Source: Lasiosphaeria ovina (lineage: Eukaryota; Ascomycota; Sordariomycetes; Sordariales; Lasiosphaeriaceae). Taken from it: a DNA stretch of 64,000 nt. Position numbers and translations under genes: made by a program. Position 1 is the first letter of the stretch, and the number at the start of each line of letters is the position of its first letter. The stretch lies in NCBI GenBank assembly GCA_033439765.1, contig JAULSN010000009.1, forward strand, positions 1,116,001 to 1,180,000, read 5' to 3'. The notes under the pieces were generated by a model, which did not search any database, had not been told where the DNA came from, and was given only the letters and a program-made list of their open reading frames with translations. Shown piece after piece: positions 11,453-20,484 of this stretch.

Positions 11453-11803
11453 CTAATGCGGTGAAAAGACACCACCACAACACAACAAATACAACAGCAA
11501 AAAGTAGGGCGAGCCTTAGAGGTCGCAAGTGTAAGGTTCCCTTACGGGTCAAAATAATGAGAAAAAGGCACTACTGCGTGCACTGGTCTAGGGATCTCAA
11601 TTCATGGTAAAAAGACGTGATTTCTAAGGACTATCCCGAAAAGAAGGTAAGGAGCTATGCCGGCCTCTAATAGGAGGGGGGGCGGCGGTCCACCTTATAC
11701 GAGGCGGGTGAGCTAAGGAAAGAGAGGGAAAAAAAAGAAAGTTACACTAGATTATATTAGGCAGGGGTGTAAACAAACCCCCTTGTTGCCCAGCCCCTGA
11801 TCA
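11453..11803 (+). repeat. R2 dispersed repeat, copy 1
   Basis: Starts gcggtgaaaagacaccacc and ends cttgttgcccagcccctga. It shares long blocks with 39713-40079 and with the reverse strand of 61035-61405: gcactactgcgtgcactggtc, gatctcaattcatggtaaaa (the first given here in two runs), accttatacgagg, and agattatattaggca. No frame spans the copies, and no terminal inverted repeat is visible. Confidence 0.8.
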
Positions 11804-11814
11804 AAAACGGCCTC

Positions 11815-12300
11815 GATTGACCCCCGACAAACCCCCGAGCCTGCTGGTTTTCTTCTGAGCTTTTCCTTCCCTTACTCCCTTATAATTGCCTTGTCTATAT
11901 GGTTTTCTCTAGTGTGTGTGTGAGAGAGAGAAAAGCAGTGAGTCTTTTATGTCTTGCCCTTTGTCCTATCCCCGTGCCGCGGTGGTTTTGTGCCCCGTCC
12001 GTTCCTCTAGACCCCCCCGAACTCTCACAACCTACACAACCTACACATATCCAGGTCGCGCTCGCGCAACCGAGGAAATCCAAAGCCAGAAAGAGGAAGT
12101 CGTCGCCGCATCTCGTCGTTTTGACAACATCTTCCACGGTTACCCAAGCGTCCATTTCGAGTAGCGCCAGCGCAAGTTGCCGACCAAAAAGCAAAATACA
12201 TACACAAACAGGTAGACAGGGTAGGGTAGACACGAAGATAGAATAAGGAAAAGAGAGAGAGAGTTGGAGAAGCCTGCCTGCCTGCCTGCCTGCCTACTAC
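11815..12300 (+). repeat. R1 dispersed repeat, long copy with an internal insert
   Basis: Runs from the block cgacaaacccccgag, through ttttcttctgagcttttcc, gtgtgtgtgagagag, ttgccctttgtcct and gtgccccgtccgt, then resumes at agttgccgaccaaaaagca (about 12173). The roughly 165 bp between gtccgt (about 12002) and agttgccg are absent from other copies, so something has inserted there. Ends with gagaataaggaaaagagag and a GCCT run (12275-12293). Confidence 0.75.
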
Positions 12301-12894
12301 CTTACAATTACCTTGTACACATAGTTTCCTACCTACCCAGTTTGTGTGTGAGGGAGAAAAGCAATGAGTCTCTTCTGGGATATATAGATTAGAGTTGGTC
12401 ACGAAAAAAAAGCCGATACCTGGCGGAAGCACGAGGCACGGGTCAAACACGAAAGGTTCTCGGATCGATCCGGCTGACTACAGCTGGCGCATCACATGCT
12501 GTCACAAACAACGGCATGTAAAATAGGGCCAAAAATGTGGTTTTATTAGGAAGAAGAAAGGAAGGTGGGCATGCCCTGGATACCCTACTTTTATGTGGTG
12601 TTCAGGTCATAATAACCTAGGCCGTAGGCGGGCTAGCATATACGCCACCTACGTAGCACCCGCACGTTCGACACATGCCGGCCGCTCCGCTCCACACACC
12701 CGAACTTTGAATGGCCCGGAGGCGTCAAGGTTCGGCACAACCATGGATTTGCTACCCGATGACACGTTGATCGCTAATAAGGTTGCGGAATGGAGAAGAG
12801 CAACAAAACAATGTGACGCGGGCTGTAACCTAAACCTGGACCTGTTAGCCCCCCATGATAAATCAACCACATCTCACAAATCATGTGTCCTTGG
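12301..12894. other. R1 scrap, otherwise nothing clear
   Basis: 12325-12380 repeats the R1 block cctacccagtttgtgtgtga...gaaaagcaatgagtct. A frame with ATG at 12743 (MDLLPDDTLIANKVAEWRR) runs to 12904 but has no recognisable family and ends inside the next R1 copy. Not supported as a gene. Confidence 0.4.
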
Positions 12895-13180
12895 AGAGGA
12901 GTGAGTCTCTTATGTCTTGCCCTTTGTCTTGTGTCTGCCGTGGTGGTTCTATGCCCCGTCAGTTATAAAAATTGCCGCCCAAAAGCAAAAGCAATCATGG
13001 AGAAGAAACCTTTCTTCTTTTTATCAGGAATGAACGACTTTCGAGCGCAGCGAGCAGCTCGCCGGAGGCAAAGGCAAAAAAGAAGAATAAAAAATGTGTG
13101 TGTGAGAGAAAGGCAAATACGGAGTACCTTACTACCTACCTAGTGTGTGTCCCCTTATGCTCTACCTTTTGTCCTGTCCC
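12895..13180 (+). repeat. R1 dispersed repeat, copy with extended tail
   Basis: Contains gagtctcttatgtcttgcc, ctttgtcttgtgtct, a degraded core (attgccgcccaaaagcaaaa), then ggagaagaaacctttcttc and gagcgcagcgagcagctcgc, shared with the copy at 61.9-62.26 kb. A second partial R1 start (gtgtgtgtccccttatgc... ttttgtcctgtccc) follows and is cut by the MITE at 13183. Confidence 0.7.
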
Positions 13181-13182
13181 TG

Positions 13183-13463
13183 TACGGAGGCTCGGGCAAA
13201 AAGAAAGGGTCACCTTCCCCAGTACCTTCCCGGTGCAAGGTTCAGAACACGACGTTCCAGAATTGGCCAAGCTTCCTACGCCAGCTGCCTGGTTAACAAG
13301 CCAATCCTCCACAGTGTAGAAAGATAACGATCTAGGGGCTATTACAAGGGGATTATCGATTCTGAAGCTCTGGGCCGGCGCCTGGCAAGGTATTTCGTAC
13401 TATGGGAGTTCAAAACTTGGCTACTGTGGAGGGTGACCCTTTCTTTTTGCCCGAGCCTCCGTA
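13183..13463. mobile_element. MITE with 30-bp perfect terminal inverted repeats and TA target
   Basis: 13183-13214 is the exact reverse complement of 13432-13463; the outer bases are TA, then CGGAGGCTCGGGCAAAAAG. A duplicated TA and TIRs of this kind fit a Tc1/mariner/pogo-type non-autonomous element of about 277 bp. The inversion continues imperfectly for about 11 bp more. No coding capacity inside. It sits inside an R1 copy and ends 52 bp upstream of a TATA box. Confidence 0.85.
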
Positions 13464-13514
13464 GCTAGGGCATAGTTGCGGCACTAGGGCCATAGTTCGG
13501 CCACTATCTGCGAC

Positions 13515-13522
13515 TATATATA
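13515..13522 (+). promoter_or_regulatory. Probable TATA box for the gene at 13755
   Basis: TATATATA in a GC-mixed context (cgactatatataggagg), followed by pyrimidine-rich sequence (13528-13575), which is common in fungal leaders. It lies 233 bp before the ATG and 52 bp after the MITE. Confidence 0.5.
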
Positions 13523-13600
13523 GGAGGCCCTTTTCCCTTTCCCTTTTCCCTTTCCCTTTTCCTTTCCCTTTCTTCCCTTCAATCACCTTTCCCAAACCAC

Positions 13601-13754
13601 ACCACAGCAACCATACCACAGCAACCACACCACAGCAACCATACCACAGCAACCACACCACAGCAACCACACCACAGCAACCATACCACAGCAACCATAC
13701 CACAGCAACCATACCACAGGAACCACAGTCACAGCAACCATAGCCACAGCAACC
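13601..13754 (+). repeat. 14-bp tandem repeat in a leader
   Basis: About eleven units of ACCACAGCAACCAT or ...CAC in a row, the last two slightly longer. The final unit merges with the start codon context of the gene at 13755. Translating the reverse strand gives an artificial VVAVVWLLWYGCCG repeat, which should not be taken for a protein. Confidence 0.9.
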
Positions 13755-14054
13755 ATGGCCACCCCCACTCTCAGCACAAGCACAGGCTCGATCGACTGGA
13801 AAGCCACCTTCGCCCGCCAGGACCCGAACTGGGTGGACCCCTGCGAGCTCATCACATTCGGTGACCTAGACAATCCAGCATGGTGGCTTCCTTTCGAGTT
13901 CGGTGATCCAGATAGACTGAGATTCCCAGCTGTCGAAGAGATGTTGGCGAAGAGAAAGCGTGATTTGGAGCGGGAACGAAGTGCTCAGGAAAGCACTGCT
14001 GTGAATAACGAACCGGCAACGAGCCGCCACGAAGAACCTCAGGCAGGGGCTTAG
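13755..14054 (+). CDS. Small hypothetical protein, 99 aa, with a possible lost basic tail
   Basis: ATG at 13755 in strong context (AACCATGG). The protein is acidic to neutral with Trp-rich patches (SIDWKATFARQDPNWVD, DNPAWWLPFEFGDPDR) and a charged helical stretch (LAKRKRDLERERSAQES) near residues 66-80. There is no signal peptide or membrane segment. I do not recognise the family. Upstream are a TATA box, a pyrimidine-rich leader and a tandem repeat, which together look like a real promoter. The frame stops at TAG 14052-14054, but the +1 frame stays open to 14187 and encodes a very basic segment with RKSARLKAK and RRSARLSRR. A one-base frameshift near 14040 would remove that tail. Whether the short form is the true product is unclear. 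Confidence 0.6.
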   Translation: MATPTLSTSTGSIDWKATFARQDPNWVDPCELITFGDLDNPAWWLPFEFGDPDRLRFPAVEEMLAKRKRDLERERSAQESTAVNNEPATSRHEEPQAGA

Positions 14055-14236
14055 GGCCAGGAAATCAGCACGACTCAAGGCCAAAAACACCATTGCAATT
14101 AAAAAGAGCTCAGGTGGAGGACTTGAGCTTAGGCGATCGGCTCGCCTCAGTAGGAGAGCATTAGGGGCTATTCTAAAGAAGCAATAGATGAAATTTTGTC
14201 ACCATCTATATAAACTATTTTGGATAGGCCTACTAT

Positions 14237-14877
14237 GTAATTAAGAGCTTTGATGCACGCACCCACCACCTTTTTCCTCGCACCTACCTGTGCATATTGG
14301 CAGCTGGCAACGTAGGGACCGCTTTTTGTATGGTAAAATGCCGTATTGCATGGCAGCCACCCAAAGCCCTACCGGGCACTAAGGAAGCCCGGTAATGTAA
14401 AAATGACACTATTCACACTTTTACATGCCCGAGGTAATGCGCGCACTTGGTGTTTTAAGGTCTGTAGCGGCCAGGTGGCCTTTGCAGGCCTTTGTATGCA
14501 TATGCAGTCCTCTCCTGTACCAAAGAACACATCGTCAACCTACCATTACGCATCACAGCCTTCATGATGCCTTTGATCGAGCTTTCCTCTGACGATTCGA
14601 GCTCCATAGAATTACATCACCATGTCAACAAACTAGGTTGTCATTAGACTAGATTGCTTAAATTAATACACTCCACTCAACATCAAGGAATTACATCACC
14701 ATGTCAACAAATCAGGATTCAACGGATTACTCGGGTAGCTGGGCGCATGCCATGATATTTGGCTTATTTACATACAAATTCGGGCCTCAGAGTATCTCAG
14801 CTGCCAACAGCTGTCAATATGCCCAGGTAGGTGCGAGGGAAAAAATGGTGGGTGCGTACATCAAAGCTCATAATTAA
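14237..14877. mobile_element. hAT-like MITE with long TIRs and 8-bp target duplication
   Basis: The element is 14245-14869 (625 bp). Its ends, GAGCTTTGATGCACGCACCC and the reverse complement of GGTGGGTGCGTACATCAAAG plus CTC, form imperfect TIRs of about 70 bp that include the shared block CGCACCTACCTG. Flanks gtaattaa (14237-14244) and ataattaa (14870-14877) agree at 7 of 8 bases, the length used by hAT transposases. Inside, gaattacatcaccatgtcaa occurs twice (about 14607 and 14689). No transposase is encoded. Confidence 0.8.
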
Positions 14878-15489
14878 AGCTGAAGCTATTTACACCCCGC
14901 TACGCTCGCTAAGTAGCAGTAGACCCGCCGCCCCAATATGCGCTTACCAATAAGCTACAAAATTAGGGCTATTACCCCTTTGGCTGATGGGCGCGACACG
15001 GGGTTGCGCCTAGTTGTGCCGGACTTGCCTGCTCGTTTTGGCGGACTTCCTTGGGGTGGATTGCCCTGTGGCATGGACTTCGTAATATCCCAAGCCACCC
15101 AACATCTAGGGCTTGGGATCCAAGCCTCACTAACATCCTTAGCACCGGGATCCCGGCTTTGGGCCACACTAACTACGCTGATATCCTAACCAGGCCAAAA
15201 TCCCGGTTCCAGGCCACAGGCACCGAGATCCAGGTCTAGGGACGGGGTAGAAGACTGGTAGTAACCAAAATTTCCACAGCACCAGATAGCACCCATCCGG
15301 TGAATAGATCTGATCCCCTCTCAAGCGATTCTAGAAACACAATTGCCAACCTCGGATTGTGATACGTGCTTCTGTAAGCGCCTACCGCCTCTGCAGTGGA
15401 TTTGGTCTTGGACTTTGGCGCTTATTTAAAAATAGCCCACCAATTACTGGCCTCTGGGGGCCAACCGGGGGTATCACCCACGCAGAAAC
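14878..15489. other. No gene seen
   Basis: Short overlapping frames only, on both strands, with no motif. A near-palindromic stretch around 15105-15180 repeats the words gggatccaagcc / gggatcccggctt, but no element structure is visible. Confidence 0.4.
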
Positions 15490-15719
15490 GTATGAAAACG
15501 TACTGTGATAAATGGGTACACGAGGGAGTGTGCGCTGGGTTAGCTATGGTATACAGTGCTCTCGCTCCGATGAAGTATTGCCTCACTAACTTTGAGGACG
15601 TGCATCTTAGCCAACCCTGCGGCATTGGCCTTTGCCTTGGGGACCAGCGACATTATGTTCGTGGCCAGCACGGAGAGTACACATGCGCCGCAGCCTATTG
15701 CGAGACTAGTCAGAACTGA
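15490..15719 (+). pseudogene. Possible CCCH zinc-finger gene fragment
   Basis: A frame open from about 15376 has its first ATG at 15490 and stops at TGA 15717-15719. It contains QKRMKTYCDKWVHEGVCA, which resembles the start of a fungal CCCH zinc finger (C-x8-C), but the second Cys and the His that should follow are missing because the sequence changes after GVCA. Upstream in the same frame is GAYLKIAHQLLASGGQPG. Fragment of a CCCH protein, or chance; I lean to a truncated fragment. Confidence 0.3.
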
Positions 15720-16451
15720 TTACTCCTTCGTAAGTTAGCGTCTAAACTTGGCAGTGCATTTATCTTGATCGTTTTCCTGGGCAGGATTCTGGATCAAGTC
15801 GCAGGCCTTGTGGCAGGCAGCAAGGATCCTAAACCACTCCCGTCCCCATATGCAGACAGGTAGGCAAATGGTTTAAGCAGTCGCCAGTGAGCCATAGTCA
15901 CTCCAGTTGCTAAGATTGACCGGGTTAACTACAATATCCTGGCTAAGGATATACATAGTCCGTTGTTTTTAACCCTAAAGTTGCCCTCACCAACCCCCAG
16001 TCACCCGCACCACCCCTAACTACCTTACTCAGGAGCTACTCAGGCGCTACTCAGGAAATGATCAGAGAAATCGTCAAACATGTTTTAGGTGAGTAGTGTC
16101 AGAAATACTGCAGTCTGGATTTGGTAGAATTGATGAGGTTGAAATTGCTTAATTGTGTTGCTTGTTGGTGCGCTCTGGCAAGCTAGAGTGCTCCCTTTTA
16201 TAGCTGTGTCAATGGGTGGCAATGCTAGCGCGTTCCGTGGCCCAATGTTACAAATCCATTATTCTGGCCGTTTCCAGACACTTCGCCTCGATGGTGTTCT
16301 GGCTTCTGGTCAGACCCGAACACTCCTTTCTTTCTGATAACTTTATTGATAACCTAGTTATATCCTATAAAGTGTCTTTCTGTAAAATAATATGTCGACG
16401 ATAAAGGTATGAAATGGGTGTGATTAGATACTTATGGTTTGTTCTAAATCC
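15720..16451. other. No gene seen
   Basis: Nothing recognisable. Small frames around 16155-16400 have no family features. Confidence 0.4.
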
Positions 16452-16456
16452 CTTAG

Positions 16457-16766
16457 TGTAGGAATAACCGATCAATCAGAGTTACGGAGGCTGAGGCGGC
16501 TCGGCGGGCCGCATAGCCCTGATTGGTCAGTCAGGAAGAATAGTGGGCCTGGCCCGGACACACGGGTCAGCTGCCCTAGCACGTGACCTTAGTGTGCACG
16601 GACCATCCACCCTGTGGACAGCCCACTCCCCCAAAACCACCAAGCACCCTGTAACCCTAGTGAATAGAACAGAGCAGAGATAAATGAACATACCACCAAT
16701 CTCCTAACCACCCCTTTCGCAACGGTTACTATAGTGACTATTATGAATGACCTTGTCATTCCAACA
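16457..16766 (+). mobile_element. Solo LTR (310 bp) of the Copia family present at 63.1 kb
   Basis: TGTAGGAATAACCGATC to GTCATTCCAACA, flanked by a perfect 5-bp duplication cttag (16452-16456, 16767-16771). The reverse complement of 63085-63393 is nearly identical over its full length; that copy borders Copia RNase H, so the family can be named. Plus orientation is that of the LTR. Confidence 0.93.
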
Positions 16767-16771
16767 CTTAG

Positions 16772-17599
16772 TGAGGCGTGGGCTGCTCTGCTTTGTCGAT
16801 AAGACTTTGTAGCACATATGACATAAATAATACGTACACACGTTCATCGCAATTGGAACTGACTTGGGATCCATTCCTATAAATAGCGCGTTATCTTTCT
16901 ATAGAAAGGAAACTTTAGCCGGGAGGACTTAGAACGGGCCTATGAGGCCGCGTAGCAGCCGCGTAGCAGCCGCGTAGGGGACCACCCTAGCTCATCAGGC
17001 ACGAATCAGGGGAAGCTCAGGACAAATCAGCCACAGCTCACCCCAGCTCGGGATTACGAACGAAAAAGGAAATTTCGTGAGCCGAGATTCGCCTCAGACA
17101 ACCAGGCTGTTTCGCGACTGCGCCAAGTATATTTACGACGGCACGCTGGCGCACCTCTGGCGGAGACACAAATGGCACACGGACAGCCCCTAGAGCCGGT
17201 TAAGGTTTTGCGATATGCTATGCTAGCCTTCAGTAAGTGGCGCTGGCAGGTGCTGATATGTTCATCTCCACGTTCTGATGATTCGTCTTGGGCTGCAACA
17301 TCTTCCAGCTGGCAATGCCTAGATTTCATCGGCATCCATCACACGGACGATAGCCTCCAGCATTAGCTTCGCCTCCCGAATCACCATAGCCTCTGTGTTT
17401 ACCGCATCTAGGTCCCTACCGGTCACTGCTGCTGCTGCCGCGGCATCCCGTGGCGCGGAAGTCGATGTTGCAAGACGAGATGACGTCGACACTGGCAGCT
17501 TTCCAGCCGTTGCATGATGAACTCGGCAATACGCTCGTCCTTGACACTTGGCCCGCCGCACGCTCCACGGCGTCCTTGTCATCTAACCGGGCTCGGCCC
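16772..17599. other. No gene supported
   Basis: A direct repeat cgcgtagcagc lies near 16951-16975. Overlapping frames on both strands at 17050-17590 are GC-rich and Ala/Arg-rich and not convincing. Confidence 0.4.
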
Positions 17600-17791
17600 G
17601 CAAAGCTCGAGGTTGACCATCCAGACACGCCGACGAGCATGAACAGCCTGGCCTTTTACCTGGAAAAAAAAAGTCGAGGTCGACATGCAGACGCCTTATC
17701 GTTGATGGAGCACTGTGCCCGGGCTTGGCAGCGAGTCCTCGGCCCACAGCATCTAGATACCTTCTCGTCTTTGGCCGCTGTGGGGCGATGA
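17600..17791 (+). pseudogene. Tetratricopeptide (kinesin-light-chain type) fragment
   Basis: The frame contains LEVDHPDTPTSMNSLAF, then GRHADALSLMEHCARAWQ and RVLGPQHLDTFSSLAA: a complete and a starting TPR unit of the HPDTLTSMNNLA class. In fungi these repeats form the carboxyl end of NACHT/NB-ARC NLR-like proteins. An extra Lys-Lys-Ser insertion and a TGA right after SSLAAVGR show it is broken. No nucleotide-binding domain is seen upstream, so only a repeat scrap is left. Confidence 0.65.
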
Positions 17792-17801
17792 CGACGGTCC
17801 C

Positions 17802-18374
17802 CTAGATAGCGTTGAGTGCCGTCCTGGCTGCTGGCGGCGCTGTTGCTGTCTCCGCTTGCCGACTCGCCGCGTGGCATGTAACCCTGATGCCTGCTGTCCT
17901 CCGGCCGCGGGCGAGGTGTAGAAGCTGAGCGCAGTTGGCGGGGGCTTGGGCTGTGGTGGTTGAGCATCCTGACGCCCGCCCAGACGGCGTCCTAGCTGCT
18001 GATGCTGCTGCTGCTGCTGCCTCCTCCGCTTGCCGACTCACAAAGTGGCGAGCTCTCCTGATGAGTGCCGTCCTCTGACCGCCAAAATGGTGTAAGACGA
18101 GCTGAGCTGGATACGTGTTGAGCCTCGCCTCGACAACGGGCAGCAGTGCGAGAGAAGTCTGTTCAACCGGCCTGCTGCTTGCGGCGGCCTCCGGAGAAGC
18201 TGTTCGTCCCGGCTCCCACGCGACACAGTCATCAGGAACTAGCGATTCCTGCCCTGCCCTGCCTTGCCCTGCCTCAGGAGGGCTGGGCGCCGGAGAACGA
18301 GTTTGGGTAGATGCAGACTCGCCGCCGGGGTCGGCTCCTTCGTTTTCGCTATCGACCCTTACCCCCCCCCCCAT
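17802..18374 (-). CDS. Ala/Arg-rich frame with a degenerate internal duplication
   Basis: ATG at 18374 (followed by a G11 run) opens a 190-codon frame. Its carboxyl half holds two related units: HHFGGQRTALIRRARHFVS then RQAEEAAAAAAS, and HLARGRRTAGIRVTCHAAS then RQAETATAPP, about 165 bp apart (roughly 17975-18110 and 17810-17940). The duplication proves repeat expansion; that the frame is translated is not shown. High GC alone could keep it open. No family recognised. Confidence 0.25.
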   Translation of the reverse strand: MGGGVRVDSENEGADPGGESASTQTRSPAPSPPEAGQGRAGQESLVPDDCVAWEPGRTASPEAAASSRPVEQTSLALLPVVEARLNTYPAQLVLHHFGGQRTALIRRARHFVSRQAEEAAAAAASAARTPSGRASGCSTTTAQAPANCAQLLHLARGRRTAGIRVTCHAASRQAETATAPPAARTALNAI

Positions 18375-18438
18375 CCCGGACGCAGCATCAGAACACCCGC
18401 CTGCTTGCTCGCGCGCGTCAGCACTAGGAGGGGCTCAC

Positions 18439-18789
18439 TCAGGGAGGCAGAGTTTGAGTACACACGGGCATTGGCAACACAACATCCCCAGATCCAGCAC
18501 CTCGGTGCCTTGCGGCCTCAGCGAGCTCGTCAAGTGACGGGAGAGAAGTGTCGGATTTGCTGTCGTCGAGATGGCTATAATCGGACTCGGAATAGCTGGA
18601 GATCAGAATTGCATCGCCCTCCTCCCATTCCACCCATGCCCACGGAACACTGCGGCCAGGAAGCAGGAGCGTGCCCCTATATCTCTGCCAATCATGCATC
18701 TGCCGAGACAAAAACGAGGCAGCCGGAGGAGCCTGCTCCCTTGCGGAGATCGCCGCGGCAGCAAATCGCGCTCTGATTTGGAGACACAT
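18439..18789 (-). CDS. Hypothetical acidic protein or fragment, 116 aa
   Basis: First ATG at 18789; the frame extends a few codons further upstream. The middle and end read as real protein: HDWQRYRGTLLLPGRSVPW, AWVEWEEGDAILISS, then a Ser/Asp-rich stretch (YSESDYSHLDDSKSDTS). This switch from a folded-looking Trp-rich part to an acidic serine tail is typical of nuclear or regulatory proteins. No family recognised. It may be the upstream part of the same locus as 17802-18374, in another frame. Confidence 0.35.
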   Translation of the reverse strand: MCLQIRARFAAAAISAREQAPPAASFLSRQMHDWQRYRGTLLLPGRSVPWAWVEWEEGDAILISSYSESDYSHLDDSKSDTSLPSLDELAEAARHRGAGSGDVVLPMPVCTQTLPP

Positions 18790-19293
18790 AGTCGACGGCG
18801 TCTCCAGAGAGCGCGCCACGAAGTTTATTGGTCTTGGTCTCCTCCTGCTCCGCCCTCCTGCGCCTTCTGCATGAGCTCGCCCCCCCCCTTTCGTTATCGT
18901 GCCATTCCCGGGAGCGCGTCGACTCTCACAAGAGGAAGCGACGCGCGTGGTGGACGAGGCGGCGCCTGCCAGAATTGCGCGAGAGGTGATCGGAATCCTG
19001 CGCCGGTGTTTCTAGATGTAGAAGAAGACAAAAGACTTTGGGAAAGCGAATGAAATGAATACACCGTTCTGTCACTCACCCCCATGATCTGACCCGGTTG
19101 AACAAAACACGACTCATTCACACGATCACACAAGCTGCGGGCCGGTCCGGTTTCGAGACACGCAGCACGCACAGCGGAAACGACAAAAGGGCTGCCGTAG
19201 TGTCTCGCCCTCTTGCCTTCTGTTAAAACCTTTCCAAAACCACCCTCCTTCAACGCTCCAATGTCTAAACAATGCTCTATCGATATAACCTTT

Positions 19294-19530
19294 TCAACAG
19301 TCGTCCTCTGGGAGGTACTGGGCAACTCCCTCGTTTTGATCTTGCTGGCTGCTGTCTAGGAGGTACTCGGCGGGAGCAAGTCCCTCGTCTCCGTCTTGCT
19401 GGTCGTCCTCTGGGAGGTAGTCAGCAAGAGCAAGTCCATCGTCTCGGGATGCAGTGTGGTCGTCGTCAGGTGGGAAAGACGGCTCCTCACAGCCGTCTTG
19501 GCGCGGGCCTGTATCCTCACCCTACCTGTC
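19294..19530 (-). CDS. Acidic repeat protein end, three modules (paralogue at 54.7 kb)
   Basis: An open frame on the minus strand ends at TGA 19294-19296. It holds three imperfect modules of about 19 residues: DDGLALADYLPEDDQQDG, DEGLAPAEYLLDSSQQDQ and NEGVAQYLPEDDC. The copy at about 54715-54754 on the plus strand keeps one module and ends with exactly the same PEDDC-stop, which argues that this stop is the natural end of the protein. No start could be found; upstream is a possible exon boundary near 19530. Function unknown; the composition suggests an acidic, disordered tail. Confidence 0.4.
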
Positions 19531-19790
19531 TTGAAGGCTGCGGCAGACAACATCATCGGCCTTGGACCCTCGCATGTAGACGGGAATCCTGTCTTTCGCT
19601 CCCGGGTAGAGATGGGCATTTGTCGCAGCGTTTATCCAATGCTAATGCCGGAAATGGGAATCCTCGTACTCGGGACCTTTTCCGGACGAGGGCAAAGCAA
19701 AGATGATCAAAATTGACAACTGGGGCGCAAACAACAAGGATGCGACAAATCAGGGCGCAGACGCCTATCCAGGTCGTGAGTCTTCAAGCA
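19531..19790 (+). pseudogene. Gene-family fragment, copy 2 (paralogue at 2.3 kb)
   Basis: Matches 2321-2563 at both ends (ggctgcggcagacaacatca; actcgggaccttttccgga; ggggcgcaaacaacaagg) but extends about 50 bp further, where one frame reads DNWGANNKDATNQGADAYPG. The middle differs. Frame changes are needed to read through, so it is a decayed copy. The shared family is not recognised. Confidence 0.4.
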
Positions 19791-19819
19791 TAAAGATGCG
19801 GTTATAGGCTTCTACCTCC

Positions 19820-20030
19820 GTCACTATCTATCTTCTCTCCCCAGTCTTCTCCTTTATTAGTTCCCGCCTCTCTACGGCTTTCTGCTTACCTTTCTCGACT
19901 CCCCCATGCCGTTAACAAAGCTCGCCTTTTTCTCCTCTTCCATGCCTTCTCCTCCAAAAATTGCCGCTCCGGCAGCTTCACTCAATCACGTTTTCGCGCA
20001 ACCTCGTCTCTTTCAGCTACACACTTGACT
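19820..20030 (+). repeat. Leader/promoter-like module of the mosaic family, copy A
   Basis: Blocks cttctctccccagtcttctc, tctctacggctttctg, cgactcccccatgccgtt, and tcaatcacgttttcgcgcaa followed by ctcgtctctttcagctacac recur at 30810-30870 and 53805-53915. At 53.9 kb it directly precedes an ATG, so it looks like a 5' leader and promoter. Here no frame of that family follows; the next gene starts at 20485. Confidence 0.65.
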
Positions 20031-20484
20031 CGACAATCTCGGGCAGGCCCCGGGCGCTTACTCCTACCAAGCAGATCCTCTTATTCGTCTCAAACGTTGG
20101 GTCCACCGCTATCTGACGGCGAAGAGAGCGCCACAGTGGGCGAGAGCATGGAACGAGAGCGAGTGAAGCTGTAAATAACTTCATTGGGAGCACTGGAACA
20201 GGTCAGCTAAGCGCCTGGCGGGCACCGGGCTGAGAGGGTGTGCCAAATTGCCCAAGCCCCGGTCCCGCCGGCCGGCTCCTGGCCATGCTGGACCGCTATC
20301 CCTACCGCCCTGGCCATATTCACCGTAGCCCACGCACTGGCACCGCCATGCGCATCCGCATCCGGCTCACGCAAGGCTGTCTCATGGCCCGACAGCGGTC
20401 CCGTCTCGCTTCCTAGTGTGTCGCATCTCTGAAGTTTTATCTACAATCATCTCCACCATCATCCCATTTACCCATCCATCCACC

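Noticed and set aside
10830..11552. 240-codon minus-strand open frame
   Set aside because: It runs out of the R2 repeat and lies antisense to a better plus-strand coding-like frame; composition changes along it and no motif appears.
13410..13873. Minus-strand frames rich in VVAVVWLLWYGCCG
   Set aside because: Pure translation of the 14-bp tandem repeat in the leader of a plus-strand gene.
15051..15239. Frames rich in repeated gggatcc words as a tandem-repeat gene
   Set aside because: Short, on both strands, and without protein-like composition.
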